This document shows, in pieces, positions 1 through 7,661 of a stretch of 32,362 nt of DNA (its first letter is position 1; the number at the start of each line of letters is the position of its first letter). The notes beneath the pieces were generated by a model, which ran no database searches, was not told where the DNA came from, and saw only the letters and a program-made list of their open reading frames with translations. A program made the translations under genes and the position numbers. This DNA comes from Paludibacteraceae bacterium (GTDB lineage Bacteria > Bacteroidota > Bacteroidia > Bacteroidales > Paludibacteraceae): positions 1 through 32,362 of the forward strand of contig JAGBRL010000087.1 in assembly GCA_017632345.1 (NCBI GenBank), in the 5' to 3' direction.

Positions 1-86
1 CTGTTCAGGAACGAACGCATCTGAGGCTCCTGGCCCATCAGCTTCTTGAAGGCCCAGTCGGTCTTTAAATTAACGTACTTTGTCAT
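1..86 (-). CDS. Rpn family recombination-promoting nuclease/putative transposase, N-terminal part
   Basis: Only the first 28 codons are in the window; the gene runs off the left edge. The start at 86 begins MTKYVNLKTDWAFKK, followed by LMGQ and MRSFLN. This matches the very conserved opening of the Rpn/PDDEXK_2 family (a D-x-x-FK(K/R)-(L/I/M)-(F/M)G pattern). These proteins are nuclease-fold enzymes tied to recombination and are abundant in Bacteroidota, often in several copies. The catalytic PD-(D/E)XK residues lie outside the window, so activity cannot be judged. A well-spaced promoter sits just upstream (123-153). The family call rests on a short stretch but a distinctive one. Confidence 0.7.
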   Translation of the reverse strand, partial: MTKYVNLKTDWAFKKLMGQEPQMRSFLN

Positions 87-122
87 GGTTATAAATTATT
101 TGAAAATCATAAACATATGGCG

Positions 123-153
123 CAAAAATACGGCAAATGCAGCTGTTACACAA
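123..153 (-). promoter_or_regulatory. Bacteroidota-type promoter for the Rpn family gene
   Basis: On the minus strand there is a TTG (151-153) followed after 20 nt by TATTTTTG (123-130), an exact match to TAnnTTTG with normal spacing. The expected transcript start near 116 would give a leader of about 30 nt before the ATG at 86. Confidence 0.6.
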
Positions 154-165
154 GAGCAAGGTCGG

Positions 166-204
166 AAAAAAAATTAACAATTAGCGGGAGTTTCCAATTG
201 TTAA
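166..204 (-). terminator. AT-rich hairpin with T-run after the kinase-RapZ gene
   Basis: Perfect 9-bp inverted repeat TTAACAATT (174-182) / AATTGTTAA (196-204) with a 13-nt loop. On the minus strand it is followed by eight T residues (173-166). It lies about 40 nt beyond the stop of the gene ending at 242, so it reads as an intrinsic terminator. The stem is weak because it is nearly all A/T. Confidence 0.5.
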
Positions 205-241
205 TTGTTAACTACAAACTGCAAGGCACGCGATGCCTCCT

Positions 242-1666
242 CTACAGAGTCTGCCTGATATTTTGCTCTCTGTGCTCCAGTTCTACCCTTACGCCAAACT
301 TCTTCGCAAGATGCTCGGCAAGATGCTGTGCCGAATAGACAGAACGGTGCTGACCGCCTGTACAGCCGAATGAGAACATCAAGTTTGTAAATCCTCGTTC
401 AATATACCTCTCCACATGAGCGTCTGCCAAAGAATAGACTTCGTCCAGAAAGCGCAAAATTTCTCCGTCTCGCTCCAAAAAGTCAACAACAGGTTTCTGC
501 AGACCCGTCAGCGCCTTATACTCGTCATAACGTCCTGGGTTATGAACCGCGCGGCAGTCGAACACGTAACCTCCGCCGTTGCCAGACTCATCTTCCGGAA
601 TACCCTTTTTGTAAGAAAAGCTGAATACTCTGACCGTGAGTTTAGAGCGGTCAAGACCATCTGCCGACTTCTCAAACTTAGGCAAAGAGCACATACGTCC
701 AAGCACATCACAAAGGTACGGTACGCCATAATCGCCCTTCTTCAATATATCTTTCAAATTTTTAATCGCAAAAGGTATGCTCTCCAGAAAATGCGGCTTA
801 CGTTCATAAAGTCCCCTGAAACCATACGCGCCAAGAACCTGAAGCGTGCGAAAAAGCACATACAAGTCGAGCTGACGCCTAAACTCCGCTCTGTCAAAAT
901 CCATGAACTTCTCCAATTCGTCCATATAGCAAGAGACAAGCTCTTCGCGCAAGTCATCTGGGAATTTAGCCTTTGCCTGCCACACAAAAGAGGCGACATC
1001 ATACGCGCACGGGCCTTTTCGTCCGCCCTGAAAATCAATCACATACGGTTTACCATCTGCAATCATCACATTGCGCGACTGAAAATCACGATGATGAAAA
1101 GCAACCATCGGCACAGCAAGAAGCATATCCGCAAAACGTTCAAAATCATCTTCCAAACTCGGCTCAAAAAAGTCCACGCCAGACTGCTTCAGAAAGCAAT
1201 ATTTGAAATAGTTCAAATCCCACATCACTGAACGCCGGTCAAACGCCTCCAGCGGATAGCACACAGAAAAGTCCAGTCCCTTAGCGCCCTCGATCTGCAA
1301 CATAGGCAAAACCCTTATCGCATCTTTCAAAACCGCCTTTTCATCGGCAGAAAACAACCCGCTCCTTATGCCTTGGCTCACCAGCTGGAAGAGCGACGTA
1401 TCGCCCAAATCCGTCTGAAGATAGCGCATTTCATCAGCAGATACGCACAAGATTTTCGGCACCGGAATCCCCTTGCTCTCAAAATGTCTCGACAAAGAGA
1501 CGAAAGAGTGATTCTCCTTGCCACTCTCGCCCACCACACCAACGCACGAAAAATCGCCGGCAGAGAGCCTGTAATATTTTCTGTTGGAACCTTCGCCTTT
1601 GAGCAGCTGCACTTGTGGCGACGACCCGCCTGTATAATCTTCAAATAAACGCGCTAATTTCTCCAT
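242..1666 (-). CDS. Sugar kinase-like phosphotransferase (APH fold) fused to a RapZ C-terminal domain
   Basis: 474 aa from the ATG at 1666; the frame is open further upstream, but that extension is AT-rich, unlike the family, and overlaps the divergent promoter region. Residues 1-310 form an aminoglycoside phosphotransferase/choline kinase-like domain: Brenner motif HHRDFQSRN at 191-199 (D194 catalytic, N199) and metal-binding DFQGG at 211-215. The closest known role is AmgK-type anomeric MurNAc/GlcNAc kinase of cell-wall recycling. Residues about 343-474 match the C-terminal domain of RapZ (HNPGRY at 375-380, FGCTGGQHRSVY at 433-444), the part that in E. coli senses glucosamine-6-phosphate and binds RNA. 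The RapZ N-terminal P-loop domain is absent. This fusion occurs elsewhere in Bacteroidota. A role in amino-sugar metabolism or its sensing is inference. Confidence 0.85.
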   Translation of the reverse strand: MEKLARLFEDYTGGSSPQVQLLKGEGSNRKYYRLSAGDFSCVGVVGESGKENHSFVSLSRHFESKGIPVPKILCVSADEMRYLQTDLGDTSLFQLVSQGIRSGLFSADEKAVLKDAIRVLPMLQIEGAKGLDFSVCYPLEAFDRRSVMWDLNYFKYCFLKQSGVDFFEPSLEDDFERFADMLLAVPMVAFHHRDFQSRNVMIADGKPYVIDFQGGRKGPCAYDVASFVWQAKAKFPDDLREELVSCYMDELEKFMDFDRAEFRRQLDLYVLFRTLQVLGAYGFRGLYERKPHFLESIPFAIKNLKDILKKGDYGVPYLCDVLGRMCSLPKFEKSADGLDRSKLTVRVFSFSYKKGIPEDESGNGGGYVFDCRAVHNPGRYDEYKALTGLQKPVVDFLERDGEILRFLDEVYSLADAHVERYIERGFTNLMFSFGCTGGQHRSVYSAQHLAEHLAKKFGVRVELEHREQNIRQTL

Positions 1667-1693
1667 ATAGCTATATTTTTTACAAATTTTACG

Positions 1694-1733
1694 CAAAAAT
1701 AAGAAACGAGTTTGAACAAATTCACTAATTTTG
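1694..1733. promoter_or_regulatory. Divergent pair of -7 boxes between the kinase-RapZ gene and the DUF4286 gene
   Basis: The 82-nt gap between the divergent starts holds TAATTTTG on the plus strand (1726-1733, 16 nt before the ATG at 1749) and TATTTTTG on the minus strand (1694-1701, 28 nt before the ATG at 1666). Both match TAnnTTTG. Neither has a TTG at the usual 17-23 nt distance, so only the -7 parts are supported. Confidence 0.45.
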
Positions 1734-1748
1734 CAGAAAAGATTAGAA

Positions 1749-2051
1749 ATGATAGTTTTCAACACAACATATTTAGTGACAGAAGAGATTCACGACAAGT
1801 GGATTGAAAGGCTTGCGAGCGTCTTTATCCCAACGATGACAAACACCGGAACGTTCTCAAATCCAAGATTTTACAAAGTGCTTGTAGAAGAAAAGGACGG
1901 CATAACATATTCGCTTCAGTTCTCCGTTCCGGACGGTTCTGACCTGAAAAAGTGCGAAGAGATGTACAACGAGATGCTGGACACCTCCATGCGTCAGGTT
2001 TTCGGAGAGTCTGTTCTGTACTTCACCACTCTGCTTGACGAAATAAGTTAA
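1749..2051 (+). CDS. DUF4286 family protein
   Basis: 100 aa from the ATG at 1749, which lies just behind a TAnnTTTG box and begins MIVFNTTYLV, as expected for the family. The pattern of a short beta-strand start, DKW near residue 17, a central NPRFYKVL and SLQF strand, and a C-terminal FGE..LYFTTLL segment fits DUF4286, a small ferredoxin-like protein of Bacteroidota with no known function. It precedes ruvC by 19 nt and is probably co-transcribed with it. No catalytic residues can be named. Confidence 0.75.
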   Translation: MIVFNTTYLVTEEIHDKWIERLASVFIPTMTNTGTFSNPRFYKVLVEEKDGITYSLQFSVPDGSDLKKCEEMYNEMLDTSMRQVFGESVLYFTTLLDEIS

Positions 2052-2070
2052 ACTGCGACAAGGGGAAAGA

Positions 2071-2694
2071 ATGAGAGAGGGAGAAGAGAAAAAGAGCTGC
2101 GTCCGCACCATACTCGGAATAGACCCGGGAACGAACCTGATGGGCTACGGAGTGATAAGGGTTGAGAAGAACAAGCCGAGCCTCGTGGTGATGGGCGTGC
2201 TTGACCTGCGGAAATACGCAGACCCTTACATTAAACTGCAGAAGATTTTCACACGCACCCTTTCGCTGATAGACGAGTACAAGCCTGAAGAGTTTGCCAT
2301 CGAGTCGCAGTTCTTCGGAAAGAACGTGCAGTCAATGCTTAAGCTAGGCCGTGCACAGGGCGTGGCGATTGCGGCGGCGGCATACCGCAACTTGTCCATT
2401 CACGAGTACGCCCCGCTGAAAATAAAGATGTCGCTCACCGGCAACGGAATGGCTTCAAAAGAGCAGATTGCCGAGATGGTGCGTAAACTGCTCAAAGTGC
2501 AAAAAGAGGAGATGTCAACCTTCTTTGACGCGACCGACGGCGTGGCTGCCGCCATCTGTCACTTCTTCCAGAGCAGAAACACTGTTCAGGAAAAGAAATT
2601 CAACAGCTGGACCGACTTTGTAGCGCAAAACAAGAGCAAAGTGTCTCGCCCGGCAAGAACCGCAAAAACTGTAAAAACCGACAATTCGCAGTGA
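2071..2694 (+). CDS. ruvC: Crossover junction endodeoxyribonuclease RuvC
   Basis: 207 aa. It cuts Holliday junctions as a dimer, working with RuvAB in recombination and repair. The four acidic active-site residues are visible: D18 in GIDPG (16-20), E78 in AIESQFFGKN (76-85), and D153 and D156 in FDATDGVAAA (152-161). The C-terminal 35 or so residues are a basic, Ser/Thr/Lys-rich tail (RPARTAKTVKT) beyond the usual core length, as is common in Bacteroidota. The first 12 residues (MREGEEKKSCVR) also precede the normal start of the fold and no better start codon is seen. It sits 19 nt after the DUF4286 gene, so the pair is likely one transcript. Confidence 0.97.
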   Translation: MREGEEKKSCVRTILGIDPGTNLMGYGVIRVEKNKPSLVVMGVLDLRKYADPYIKLQKIFTRTLSLIDEYKPEEFAIESQFFGKNVQSMLKLGRAQGVAIAAAAYRNLSIHEYAPLKIKMSLTGNGMASKEQIAEMVRKLLKVQKEEMSTFFDATDGVAAAICHFFQSRNTVQEKKFNSWTDFVAQNKSKVSRPARTAKTVKTDNSQ

Positions 2695-2771
2695 TATTTA
2701 CAACACGAGATTCACAAAATCAATTCAAAATTTATTTTTAGACAGAACATCTGACTATTTTTTCAAATTAA

Positions 2772-2804
2772 TTGCCTTTTGTTAGATAAAATTTACTATT
2801 TTTG
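2772..2804 (+). promoter_or_regulatory. Candidate promoter for the Wzz-like/LOG/sacsin-like unit
   Basis: TATTTTTG (2797-2804) matches TAnnTTTG, with a TTG at 2772-2774 (22-nt spacer; a second TTG at 2779-2781 is too close). It lies 31 nt before the ATG at 2836 in the 141-nt gap after ruvC, suggesting a new transcription unit. No clear hairpin terminator for ruvC is visible in this AT-rich gap. Confidence 0.45.
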
Positions 2805-2835
2805 CCAAGAGTATTAATGATTGAGTCGATTAACA

Positions 2836-3819
2836 ATGGGAAAAGAACAAGAACAGGAAGAAATAGATTTATTTCGTGCACTTGAAAAGATAGGAATTTT
2901 TATTGGAGGTTTGTTTAAAAAGTTCGTAGCTGCACTTGGCTACACGCTGAAACAGTCTTACAGACACAAGGTTATGTTTCTTTTGACGCTGGCTGTGTCT
3001 ATTGCCGTCACGATTTACCTCACAAGCGGAGACAAACGGGTTTACAAAGCAAACTTGTCTTTGTGCATCAACGGCGGAACTGCCTTCATGTTTGAAAAAT
3101 ACATCGAAGACATGAACGACTTTCTTAAAGACAACGACCACGAGGGACTCGGCAAGGTTCTTGGCTTGGACTCGGCTACCGCTTCTAAAATGAAATTCCT
3201 CGAAACCAGATTCTTCATAGACAAAAACAACGACTCTATCATAGACCTTATTGACTATGACGAAAAGTACGAGGACGGTGACACTATCAACGTGAGAATG
3301 CAAGACAGAATCGTGATTCTTGCAGGAATGAGGGACAGAGAGAAGTTCGCTGATCTGCAGAACGCAATCGTAAATTACTTCAACAGTCACGAATATCTTG
3401 TTCCAATGGCGAAGTATCGCTCTAAAATCACGCTGGACAAAGTAAAGATGCTGGAACACGACTTTGACGCGATTGACAGCCTGCAGAAGAAGGATTTCTT
3501 CGAAAGTGCTTCTCAAACGTTCGTGCTGGACAGAGACAAAAAGATGAACTTGCAGATTGGCAAGAGAGAGCTATATTACGACGACAAGATGAAACTGTTT
3601 CAGGAGAAGGAAAATTTGAACGAGGCTGTGGCTTCCGGCGACAACGTCGTGGCTGTTATGTCTCCGTTCATGCCAACAAAGAAACCTATAAACACGTTCG
3701 CTTGCACGTTTTTGAAAGTTTTCGCTGTCGCATTTGTCTTATTTGTTATTCTGACTTTATTGGCAGACTACAGAAAAAAGATTTGCGGCTATCTGAGTGG
3801 CGGAAAGTCGGACATCTAA
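2836..3819 (+). CDS. Wzz-like chain-length determinant family inner membrane protein
   Basis: 327 aa from the ATG at 2836; an in-frame TTG at 2821 is less likely. Topology is that of polysaccharide co-polymerases: a cytoplasmic N-terminus, one membrane segment at about 46-63 (FLLTLAVSIAVTIYL), a long periplasmic domain rich in charged and predicted helical sequence, and a second membrane segment at about 290-309 (VFAVAFVLFVILTLLADY) followed by a short basic tail. Wzz proteins set glycan chain length. No glycosyltransferase, Wzx or Wzy gene is adjacent, so the substrate is unknown. It is 15 nt upstream of the LOG-family gene. The family is inferred from topology and size, not from a catalytic motif. 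Confidence 0.65.
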   Translation: MGKEQEQEEIDLFRALEKIGIFIGGLFKKFVAALGYTLKQSYRHKVMFLLTLAVSIAVTIYLTSGDKRVYKANLSLCINGGTAFMFEKYIEDMNDFLKDNDHEGLGKVLGLDSATASKMKFLETRFFIDKNNDSIIDLIDYDEKYEDGDTINVRMQDRIVILAGMRDREKFADLQNAIVNYFNSHEYLVPMAKYRSKITLDKVKMLEHDFDAIDSLQKKDFFESASQTFVLDRDKKMNLQIGKRELYYDDKMKLFQEKENLNEAVASGDNVVAVMSPFMPTKKPINTFACTFLKVFAVAFVLFVILTLLADYRKKICGYLSGGKSDI

Positions 3820-3834
3820 TATAAGTTTTGCATA

Positions 3835-4413
3835 ATGATAAAGAAAGTATGCGTATATTGCGCTTCAAGCACCCAGATTTCTGAGGTTTACAAGAACGAG
3901 GCAAGGAGGCTTGGCGAACTTCTTTCTGAAAACAACATCGCTTGTGTTTACGGAGGGGGCAGCGTCGGACTTATGGGCGAACTTTCTAAAAGCATGGTGG
4001 ATAATGGAGGAAACATCACCGGCATCATTCCGCAGTTTATGGTGGACGAGGGCTGGGACAACGACTTTGTCGAAGAAATTGTTGTTGGCTCCATGCACGA
4101 GCGCAAAGCGCTGATGGTTAAAGACGTTGACGCAGCCATCGCGCTGCCTGGAGGATGCGGCACTCTTGAAGAGCTGCTCGAAGTAATCACTTGGAAACAA
4201 TTAGGACTCTTCACAAAACCTGTTGTGATTCTTAACATAAACGGCTTCTTCGACCCTCTGCTGGATATGCTGAACAAGGCTGTGGACGAAAAGTTCATGA
4301 GGCTGGAACACAAACAGATCTGGTGCGTGGCAAACAAAGCCGACGATGTGCTGGACGCAATAAACAATGCTGCCGAATGGAGCGAGAACGCTCGTGGTTT
4401 TGCCGCAATGTAA
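3835..4413 (+). CDS. LOG family protein (TIGR00730-type nucleoside 5'-monophosphate phosphoribohydrolase)
   Basis: 192 aa, normal length for the family. Hallmarks: YGGGSVGLMG at 39-48, the arginine-containing MHERK at 87-91, and PGGCGTLEE at 105-113 (the PGGxGTxxE nucleotide-binding and catalytic motif). Characterised members release the base from cytokinin riboside monophosphates or other nucleoside monophosphates; the physiological substrate in Bacteroidota is not settled. It lies between the Wzz-like gene (15 nt) and the sacsin-like ATPase gene (12 nt), so the three probably share a transcript, although no functional link between them is obvious. Confidence 0.92.
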   Translation: MIKKVCVYCASSTQISEVYKNEARRLGELLSENNIACVYGGGSVGLMGELSKSMVDNGGNITGIIPQFMVDEGWDNDFVEEIVVGSMHERKALMVKDVDAAIALPGGCGTLEELLEVITWKQLGLFTKPVVILNINGFFDPLLDMLNKAVDEKFMRLEHKQIWCVANKADDVLDAINNAAEWSENARGFAAM

Positions 4414-4425
4414 AAATCTTTTCTG

Positions 4426-7062
4426 ATGGACTTGATTCTGTTCAATAAGCTTGCCGAAAAAAGACGCGCTCTGGCGGCTCAGCTGCTTGACCCTGCTGTC
4501 GCAGGCTTTTGGAGCATGGTTGTTGACAAATATTCGGAACAGGCCCATTTCATCTTTGAACTTTTGCAGAATGCTGACGATGCCGGAGCCTCACAGGCTC
4601 GCCTGTACCTGAACGAAGACAGCGTCTCTTTCGTACACAACGGAACTGAGCCTTTCTCTGTGTCTGACGCTGATTTGGAGGGAAAAATACCTAACGGACA
4701 CATCAACGCAATCACATCCATCGGCGCAAGTTCTAAGCAAGAAGGGAATCTTATAGGAAAGTTCGGAATAGGATTCAAATCTGTATTTCAATACACACTA
4801 AAGCCTCATATAGAGGACGATAACATCAGCTTCCAAATTGAAAATTATATAGTGCCAGCTTTGGCGGATAGAAAAAATGACGGCAGACGATTTTGCGGAG
4901 AGACGCTTTTCGTTCTTCCTTTCTATAAAGATGGAAGTTTTCATGAAATAGAGCAAAAGCTTTCAAAACTTGAAAACCCGCTGCTTTTTCTCCCTAAACT
5001 GAAAATGGTATCCGTCTTCGTAAACGACAAACTTTTCAAAGTGTTCAGAAAAGAATGCTCCGGACAATGCAACGAAAACACGTTCTGCTACAGTTCTGTC
5101 GCAATAATCACAGAACAAGACGACAACCGGCTAACCAAATACAGCCATGTGTTCGACAGAACCACAGACCCGCACAAAGGTCTGAAAATATCTGTCGCAT
5201 TCCCATGTGACAAAAACGGCTGTCCAATCGTTTCTGACGAAGAGCGCAAAACATACTGCTACTTCCCCACTTACGAAAAAAGCGGATTAAGTTTCGACAT
5301 AAACGCTCCGTTCCTTTTGACAGAAAACAGAGAGAACATAAAAAGAGAGGAAGAGTGGAACTTAAAAAATATAAACGACCTTGCAGAACTCGCCTGCGAC
5401 GCGCTGCTTTTCCTCTGCAGCGAAAAAAAGGTTATAAACGACAACATATTTGACATTGTGCCGACAGACAAGTCGCTCTTTTTCAACAAAAAGAACGAAC
5501 CTACGTCTTTGTTCCACACTTTCTACACAAAACTTGCAGACTTCCTGAAAAGGGCGGATGTATTCTGGGCTGAAGGCGAATACATAAGTTCGCGGCTAAC
5601 GCGTTTCGCAGCAGAAAAAAGCATCGAAAAGTTATTTGATTCCGTCCTGCTGTCAAACCTTTTCTGCAACAATGCCGAAGAGAGCAGACGCTGGGCCTTC
5701 TCTACGCTTCACATAGGAAACAATTCAGAAGAGAATGTCAAGATTCGTAGAAAATTAGATTATATAGAGGAACACAGTCTTGTCAGTTCGCACGTCTCCG
5801 CTCAGCGCATCGCCGAAAATATAACAGACACCTTCATCGAGTCGCAAGAGATTAACTGGCTGAAACGCCTTTACACTTTCTTTGGGTCTCACAAAGGCGT
5901 TTACAACTCCGCAAGCTCCGCGCTTCGTGCTAAGCCGTTCGTACTTTGCGAAGACGGCAAAGCGCGCAGAGCCTTTGCAGACAACGAGCCGGAGCCGTGC
6001 ATATACCTGTCGTCCGACGACAACTCATCTTGCATTTGCCAAGAACTTCTTTCTGACGACAAGTGCAGGTTCTTCTTTGAAAACCAGATCGGGCTGAAAA
6101 ACCCTGGTCTTATCTCCATAATCACAAAGAGAATCGACTCTTACAGAAACTGTTATGTAAACATTTCGGACAAAGAGACAATCTATTCAGACAACAATCT
6201 CTTCGTCAGATATATTGCAGAAAACCCGTACGACACCGAACAGCGCTCCGCATTTCTGAACATGTTCAAAGGACTTGCGTTCATTCCGTCTGCAACTCCG
6301 GACGGCAACTTCTGTTTCGCCACCCCCGAAGAAGCATATTTTGACACAAAAACGCTCAGAGAATACTTCGGCACAAACATAGAGGCACGCTTCTTGGAAC
6401 ACGCGCTTCTCGCTGACGGTTTTGAACCTGCAAAACGAGACGACGCATACCGCTTCTTCATGTACTTAGGAGTCTCTTTTTACCCAAAAATCAAAAAAAC
6501 AGAAAGAGAGCCTTCGCCCGAAATTCATCAGAAACTCAGACTGAAACCTAAAAGCCTCCGTCAATACGACAACGGCAACCAGTCAATATCTGATGTTGAA
6601 TTTCAAGGCTTCGACCATTTTTTAAGCAATATCTCAAAAGAGAGTTCGGCTGCATTTTTTCATATGTTAAAACAAAACATAAGAGAACACGGCTCCTACA
6701 TCTTCGACCGCTCCATCGAAGGCACTTTCAGATATGTGGAAAAGTCCAAACAGACATTCACAGAAGAGAAAATCATAAACACAACCGCAAAACAGTCTCT
6801 GTTCGGAACAAAATGGCTTGCGAGAAAAGACGGAGAGTTTTGCAAACCTTCGGAAATAGCTAATTCCGAAGAACTTATGGATTGCTACGACCTCTCTTCT
6901 TCTGAAATATTTTTATATCTCGGAATTAAACACGACCCAATACTCAACAAACTTACAGAAAAGCAGAGAGAGTCCATAAAACTGATTGAAGAGTTCGAAA
7001 AAGCAGGGATTTCAATAGATGATTTGCGCATTTTTTTGAAGAAAAACATAAAAAAATGTTAA
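4426..7062 (+). CDS. Sacsin-like GHKL (Hsp90-fold) ATP-binding protein
   Basis: 878 aa. The N-terminal 250 residues carry a GHKL ATPase fold of the sacsin/NOV subgroup: N-box FELLQNADDAG (44-54; E45 probable base, N49 and D51/D52 for nucleotide and metal), FVHNGTEPF (69-77) in place of the usual DxG box, SIGASSKQ (98-105), and the glycine-rich lid GKFGIGFKSVF (111-121). The rest has no motif I recognise. Prokaryotic members are often much longer and end in a DUF3883/NOV nuclease-like domain; none is evident here, and the protein stops at a Lys-rich end. Relatives occur in and near defence islands, but no other defence gene is beside this one. It follows the LOG gene by 12 nt. Function is unknown. 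Confidence 0.8.
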   Translation: MDLILFNKLAEKRRALAAQLLDPAVAGFWSMVVDKYSEQAHFIFELLQNADDAGASQARLYLNEDSVSFVHNGTEPFSVSDADLEGKIPNGHINAITSIGASSKQEGNLIGKFGIGFKSVFQYTLKPHIEDDNISFQIENYIVPALADRKNDGRRFCGETLFVLPFYKDGSFHEIEQKLSKLENPLLFLPKLKMVSVFVNDKLFKVFRKECSGQCNENTFCYSSVAIITEQDDNRLTKYSHVFDRTTDPHKGLKISVAFPCDKNGCPIVSDEERKTYCYFPTYEKSGLSFDINAPFLLTENRENIKREEEWNLKNINDLAELACDALLFLCSEKKVINDNIFDIVPTDKSLFFNKKNEPTSLFHTFYTKLADFLKRADVFWAEGEYISSRLTRFAAEKSIEKLFDSVLLSNLFCNNAEESRRWAFSTLHIGNNSEENVKIRRKLDYIEEHSLVSSHVSAQRIAENITDTFIESQEINWLKRLYTFFGSHKGVYNSASSALRAKPFVLCEDGKARRAFADNEPEPCIYLSSDDNSSCICQELLSDDKCRFFFENQIGLKNPGLISIITKRIDSYRNCYVNISDKETIYSDNNLFVRYIAENPYDTEQRSAFLNMFKGLAFIPSATPDGNFCFATPEEAYFDTKTLREYFGTNIEARFLEHALLADGFEPAKRDDAYRFFMYLGVSFYPKIKKTEREPSPEIHQKLRLKPKSLRQYDNGNQSISDVEFQGFDHFLSNISKESSAAFFHMLKQNIREHGSYIFDRSIEGTFRYVEKSKQTFTEEKIINTTAKQSLFGTKWLARKDGEFCKPSEIANSEELMDCYDLSSSEIFLYLGIKHDPILNKLTEKQRESIKLIEEFEKAGISIDDLRIFLKKNIKKC

Positions 7063-7169
7063 AATTGGCTTTTTTTACTTAATTTTTTTGTTTTGACACT
7101 AATTTTTTTATTACTTTTCGGGGATTTTATGATTTTATAGGAATTAAGTAGTAATCAAATTTGTTTACA

Positions 7170-7661
7170 ATGAAAATATACACAATTAAAAATTTGGCTT
7201 TATGCGTCTCTGCTGCATGCGTTTTCAGCGCTCACGCTGACACTCAGTCTGTTGTCGTTTTAGACAAAGAGAATGCCAAACACACTTTCCTCGTTGACAC
7301 CGAAAACGGTTATCTGAAAACAACGGCAACTTATTTGGAAATTTACGAAAACTTACAAGTTAGCGACAAGGCAAGAGTTTTTGAGTACGCCAATATAAGC
7401 AAGGTTTTGTTCAACCAAGGCACTTCCAACACAATGAAGGTAGTTTCTGGAGAAAACATATCTGTTTTCCCTAACCCGGCTTCTGAGTTTGTGAACATAG
7501 CCAATTATAACGGAAACGAGGCTTGCGAACTTTACTCTATCGACGGCAAATTCATCTGCGCTAAAGAGATTAAAGGCAAACGCATCAACATCAGCGACTT
7601 GGCTTCAGGAGAGTACATACTGAAAATTGGTGACAAATCTTTTAAATTGATTAAGAAATGA
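7170..7661 (+). CDS. Secreted protein with T9SS type A sorting domain
   Basis: 163 aa from the ATG at 7170 (an in-frame TTG at 7161 is rejected). A Sec signal peptide is clear: MKIYTIKNLALCVSAACVFSA, cleavage near AHA-D at 23-24. Residues about 95-163 form the Por secretion-system tail: NISVFPNPASEFVNI, then ELYSIDGKF, ISDLASGEYIL and a final KSFKLIKK strand. Such tails direct export across the outer membrane by the type IX system. The mature part (24-95) is short and carries no recognised domain. Its stop overlaps the start of the next gene by 4 nt, so the two are translationally coupled and probably act together at the cell surface. Confidence 0.88.
   Translation: MKIYTIKNLALCVSAACVFSAHADTQSVVVLDKENAKHTFLVDTENGYLKTTATYLEIYENLQVSDKARVFEYANISKVLFNQGTSNTMKVVSGENISVFPNPASEFVNIANYNGNEACELYSIDGKFICAKEIKGKRINISDLASGEYILKIGDKSFKLIKK

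Noticed and set aside
7063..7169. A promoter for the T9SS-tailed protein gene
   Set aside because: The gap is very T-rich with several near matches (TACTTTTC, TAATTTTT), but none is an exact TAnnTTTG with a well-spaced TTG, so no site is called.
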